Of a DNA stretch of 64,000 nucleotides, positions 61,972 through 64,000 are shown piece after piece; position 1 is the stretch's first letter; every line of letters starts with the position of its first letter. Below the pieces are notes generated by a model that made no database searches, was not told the origin of the DNA, and saw nothing but the letters and a program-made list of their open reading frames with translations. Location of the stretch: contig NZ_CP067140.1 in NCBI RefSeq assembly GCF_028553805.1, forward strand, positions 682,001 through 746,000, in the 5' to 3' direction. Position numbers and translations under genes: made by a program. The stretch comes from Paracoccus saliphilus. Its GTDB lineage: Bacteria; Pseudomonadota; Alphaproteobacteria; Rhodobacterales; Rhodobacteraceae.

Positions 61972-61995
61972 CTTCTTCTTCATCCAAATATCCCG
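61970..61995 (+). repeat. Dispersed extragenic motif, copy 3
   Basis: The plus-strand text ATCTTCTTCTTC then ATCCAAATATCCCGG overlaps the start of the reverse acyl-CoA dehydrogenase gene. It matches the copies at 34524 and 35113. The adjacent hairpin GTCGCC-GGAAC-GGCGAC at 62000-62016 and GGGG-CAGAG-CCCC at 62017-62029 may be part of the same element. Confidence 0.42.
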
Positions 61996-62033
61996 GGGAG
62001 TCGCCGGAACGGCGACGGGGCAGAGCCCCCGCG

Positions 62034-62846
62034 TCAGTTTCCCTCGAAAACCGGCGTCTCCTTGGCGACGAAGGCTCGATAGGCACGCTCGAAATCGCGG
62101 GTTTGCATGCAGATTGCCTGAGCTTGCGCCTCGGACTCGATCGCCTGGTCCAGCCCCATGTTCCATTCCTGGTTCAACTGGGTCTTGGTGATCCCATGCG
62201 CCCAGACAGGCCCTGCCGCGATCTGCCGCGCCAGATCAAGCGCCGCCGCCTCGACATCCTCGTGCAGGCTGTTCCATAAGCCCCAGCGCTCGCCTTCCTC
62301 GGCGCGCAGCATCCGGCCCGTATAAAGCAGTTCCGCCGCCCGGCCCTGTCCGACGATCCGGGGCAGCATCGCGCAAGCGCCCATGTCGCAGCCTGCCAGA
62401 CCGACCCGCGTGAACAGGAACGCCGCCTTGGCCGAGGGCGCGGCGAGCCGCAGGTCCGATGCCATTGCCATGATCGCGCCCGCGCCGACGCAGACCCCCT
62501 CGACCGAGGCGATGATCGGCTTGCCGCAATGAAGCATCGCCTTGACCAGATCGCCGGTCATGCGGGTGAAGGCCAGAAGCTCTGGCATCTCCATCGCGAC
62601 CAGCGGGCCGATGATGTCATGCACATCCCCACCCGAGCAAAAATTGCCGCCATTCGAGGCCAGCACGACGGTATCCACGTCACCGGCATGGGCCAGTGCG
62701 CGAAAGGTGTCACGCAGCTCGGCATAGCTGTCGAAGGTCAGCGGGTTCTTGCGTTCGGGGATATTCAGCCGGATTACCGCGATGCGGTCCGTGACCTCCC
62801 ACAGGAAATGTTCGGGTTTCAGCCCGGCCATCTGGGTTGTCTTCAT
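62034..62846 (-). CDS. Enoyl-CoA hydratase/isomerase family protein
   Basis: A 270-residue crotonase-fold enzyme. The oxyanion-hole segments are [17 protein letters not shown] and [19 protein letters not shown]. The usual glutamates of hydratase activity fall in ambiguous positions, so isomerase or ring-hydrolase activity is possible. AGGAGGACCGA precedes the ATG at 62846, which overlaps the MarR stop by 4 bp. Confidence 0.9.
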   Translation of the reverse strand: MKTTQMAGLKPEHFLWEVTDRIAVIRLNIPERKNPLTFDSYAELRDTFRALAHAGDVDTVVLASNGGNFCSGGDVHDIIGPLVAMEMPELLAFTRMTGDLVKAMLHCGKPIIASVEGVCVGAGAIMAMASDLRLAAPSAKAAFLFTRVGLAGCDMGACAMLPRIVGQGRAAELLYTGRMLRAEEGERWGLWNSLHEDVEAAALDLARQIAAGPVWAHGITKTQLNQEWNMGLDQAIESEAQAQAICMQTRDFERAYRAFVAKETPVFEGN

Positions 62847-63280
62847 TCGGTCCTCCTGCCTGCGCGCGCCAGTATCTCGCGCATCGTATCAAGATCGGTT
62901 TCGGTCAGGTCGGCGAAGATCGCATCGACCTCGGCCTCGTGGCCCACGGCCATCGCCTCGAAAGCGGCCAGCCCCTCCGGCGTCAGTCGCACGCGGACCC
63001 GGCGGCGGTCGCCATCCTCGGATTCGCGCCTGGCCAGCCCGTCCGCCTCCAGCCGATCCATCACCGCCGTGGCATTGCCGTTCGAGACCAGCAGCATCCG
63101 CGACAGTTCCGACATGGTCACGCCCTCGCGCCGCCGCCACAGGGCGGCCATCACGTCGAAACGGGGCAGGGTGGTATTATGCTCGCGCCGCAGGTAGTCG
63201 CGCAAGCGGTTCTCGGCGGCGCGGGTGACGCCCAGCATCCTGATCCACAGCTTGAGGCGGCGTTTCGACAACTCGCTCAT
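62843..63280 (-). CDS. MarR-family transcriptional regulator
   Basis: A 145-residue winged-helix protein. [28 protein letters not shown] spans the recognition helix (text longer than needed; core is [13 protein letters not shown]) and the wing is [17 protein letters not shown]. MarR proteins with aromatic-CoA operons often sense the aryl-CoA ester itself. Overlaps the SDR stop by 4 bp. Confidence 0.88.
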   Translation of the reverse strand: MSELSKRRLKLWIRMLGVTRAAENRLRDYLRREHNTTLPRFDVMAALWRRREGVTMSELSRMLLVSNGNATAVMDRLEADGLARRESEDGDRRRVRVRLTPEGLAAFEAMAVGHEAEVDAIFADLTETDLDTMREILARAGRRTE

Positions 63281-64000
63281 GCGCTTTCTCCTCCGTCCAG
63301 CAGGATGGCCTGCCCGTTGACGCTGGCCGCGCCCGCAGAGGCCAGCCAAAGCGCCGTCGCCGTCACCTCCGCCGGTGCGACCAGCCGCCCCTGCGGGTTT
63401 TTTGCCGTCAGCGAGGCCAGCGCCTCGTCCCGGCTGCGCCCCGTCTTCTCGGTGATGTTGGAGAGCGTCCGCTGCGTCATCTCGGTATCCAGGTAGCCCG
63501 GGCAGATGGCATTGACGGTGATGCCCTTGCGCGCGACTTCCAGCGCGAGCGAGCGGACCAGCCCCATCACCCCATGCTTGCTGGCCGCATAGGGCGCGGC
63601 ATAGGCGGCGCCACGGATGCCCGCGATGGACGAGATGGCGATCAGCCGCCCGCCCTCGGACATCTGCGCCAGACCATGCTGGAAGGTCAGGAAAACGCCG
63701 GTCAGGTTGGTGGTGATCATCCGGTGCCAGTGATCCGCCGTGACCTTTTGGAAGGGCGCGGCCTCGGCCACGCCCGCATTGGCGATGACGATCTGGCAGG
63801 GGCCTGCGGCTTCGAAAATGGTGCGAAGCTGATCCGGTTCGGTGACGTCGCCTTGCACGGCGCGAATACCGTCCCCCGCCACCTCTTGCAGCTTGTCCAT
63901 GCTGCGGCCGGTTATGACGACCTCATGCCCCTGCGCGGCAAAGGACCGGGCCATGTCCGCGCCGGTGCCACTGCCGCCGCCGGTGATGAGGACGCGGGAG
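63277..64000 (-). CDS. SDR-family oxidoreductase, 5' end outside window
   Basis: A reverse-strand short-chain dehydrogenase with open frame to the window edge; 240 residues are visible. The edge reads RVLITGGGSGTGADMARSF, the cofactor loop, so only a few N-terminal residues are missing. VIANAGVAEAAPF and APYAASKHGVMGLV provide active-site residues and [14 protein letters not shown] ends it. It fits a 3-hydroxyacyl-CoA dehydrogenase step with the downstream hydratase and dehydrogenase. Confidence 0.87.
   Translation of the reverse strand, partial: SRVLITGGGSGTGADMARSFAAQGHEVVITGRSMDKLQEVAGDGIRAVQGDVTEPDQLRTIFEAAGPCQIVIANAGVAEAAPFQKVTADHWHRMITTNLTGVFLTFQHGLAQMSEGGRLIAISSIAGIRGAAYAAPYAASKHGVMGLVRSLALEVARKGITVNAICPGYLDTEMTQRTLSNITEKTGRSRDEALASLTAKNPQGRLVAPAEVTATALWLASAGAASVNGQAILLDGGESA

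Noticed and set aside
1..64000. tRNA, rRNA, CRISPR arrays, insertion sequences, prophage or integrase genes
   Set aside because: None seen on either strand by eye; short tRNA genes would need a dedicated scan to exclude fully.

Overview
The window is GC-rich, gene-dense DNA from a free-living alphaproteobacterium. I think it is a Rhodobacterales member, most likely Paracoccus or a close relative. This rests on family resemblance (alphaproteobacterial-type SucCD, an Anbu proteasome homologue, a pyrB-pyrC'-plsY block, a uvrC-pgsA-moaD-moaE run) and on the wealth of ABC, TRAP and BCCT importers with small-acid catabolic genes. No rRNA, tRNA, CRISPR array or insertion sequence was seen, so it reads as ordinary chromosome (or a large chromid) mixing accessory catabolic loci with core genes.

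Layout. (a) 1-9738: the end of an IclR regulator, a fused HyuA-HyuB hydantoinase/oxoprolinase and a complete dipeptide-type ABC importer, all on one strand. (b) 9791-16458: a LysR regulator, a DUF1445 (D-glutamate-cyclase-like) protein, a complete TRAP transporter, a DUF2848 protein and an amidase. This looks like an uncharacterised uptake and hydrolysis unit for an amide or lactam. (c) 16459-17324: a low-GC gap with a 51-codon reverse-strand gene and its terminator. (d) 17325-27425: an NDP-forming acyl-CoA synthetase, a sucCD pair, a GntR/FCD regulator, a quinone oxidoreductase, an FAA-hydrolase-family enzyme, a ketopantoate-reductase-like enzyme and an Nramp-fold transporter without the Nramp metal motif. 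Related operator-like sequences recur in the promoters of this block. (e) 27750-40332: housekeeping genes: S49 peptidase, a 39-aa membrane peptide, Ca/Na antiporter, pteridine-reductase-like SDR, uvrC, pgsA, moaDE, gshA, plsY, a dihydroorotase paralogue that has lost its metal site, and pyrB. (f) 40750-50559: BCCT transporter, malic enzyme MaeB, MFS exporter, a solitary Anbu peptidase, and an ABC importer with fused ATPases and no binding protein. (g) 50651-57278: SDR, glutathionyl-hydroquinone reductase, and a BMP-type (nucleoside) ABC importer. (h) 57580-64000: tryptophan 2,3-dioxygenase at the end of a tightly overlapping operon encoding an aryl-CoA ligase, RidA, thioesterase, acyl-CoA dehydrogenase, enoyl-CoA hydratase, MarR regulator and SDR. 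This fits tryptophan to kynurenine to anthranilate to anthraniloyl-CoA catabolism, and it runs off the right edge.

The parts most worth follow-up are the DUF1445-TRAP-DUF2848-amidase unit, the GntR block with its metal-motif-less Nramp-like transporter, the inactive PyrC', and the four 11-bp tandem repeats upstream of the solitary Anbu gene. All identifications come from reading sequence motifs; no database search was run.
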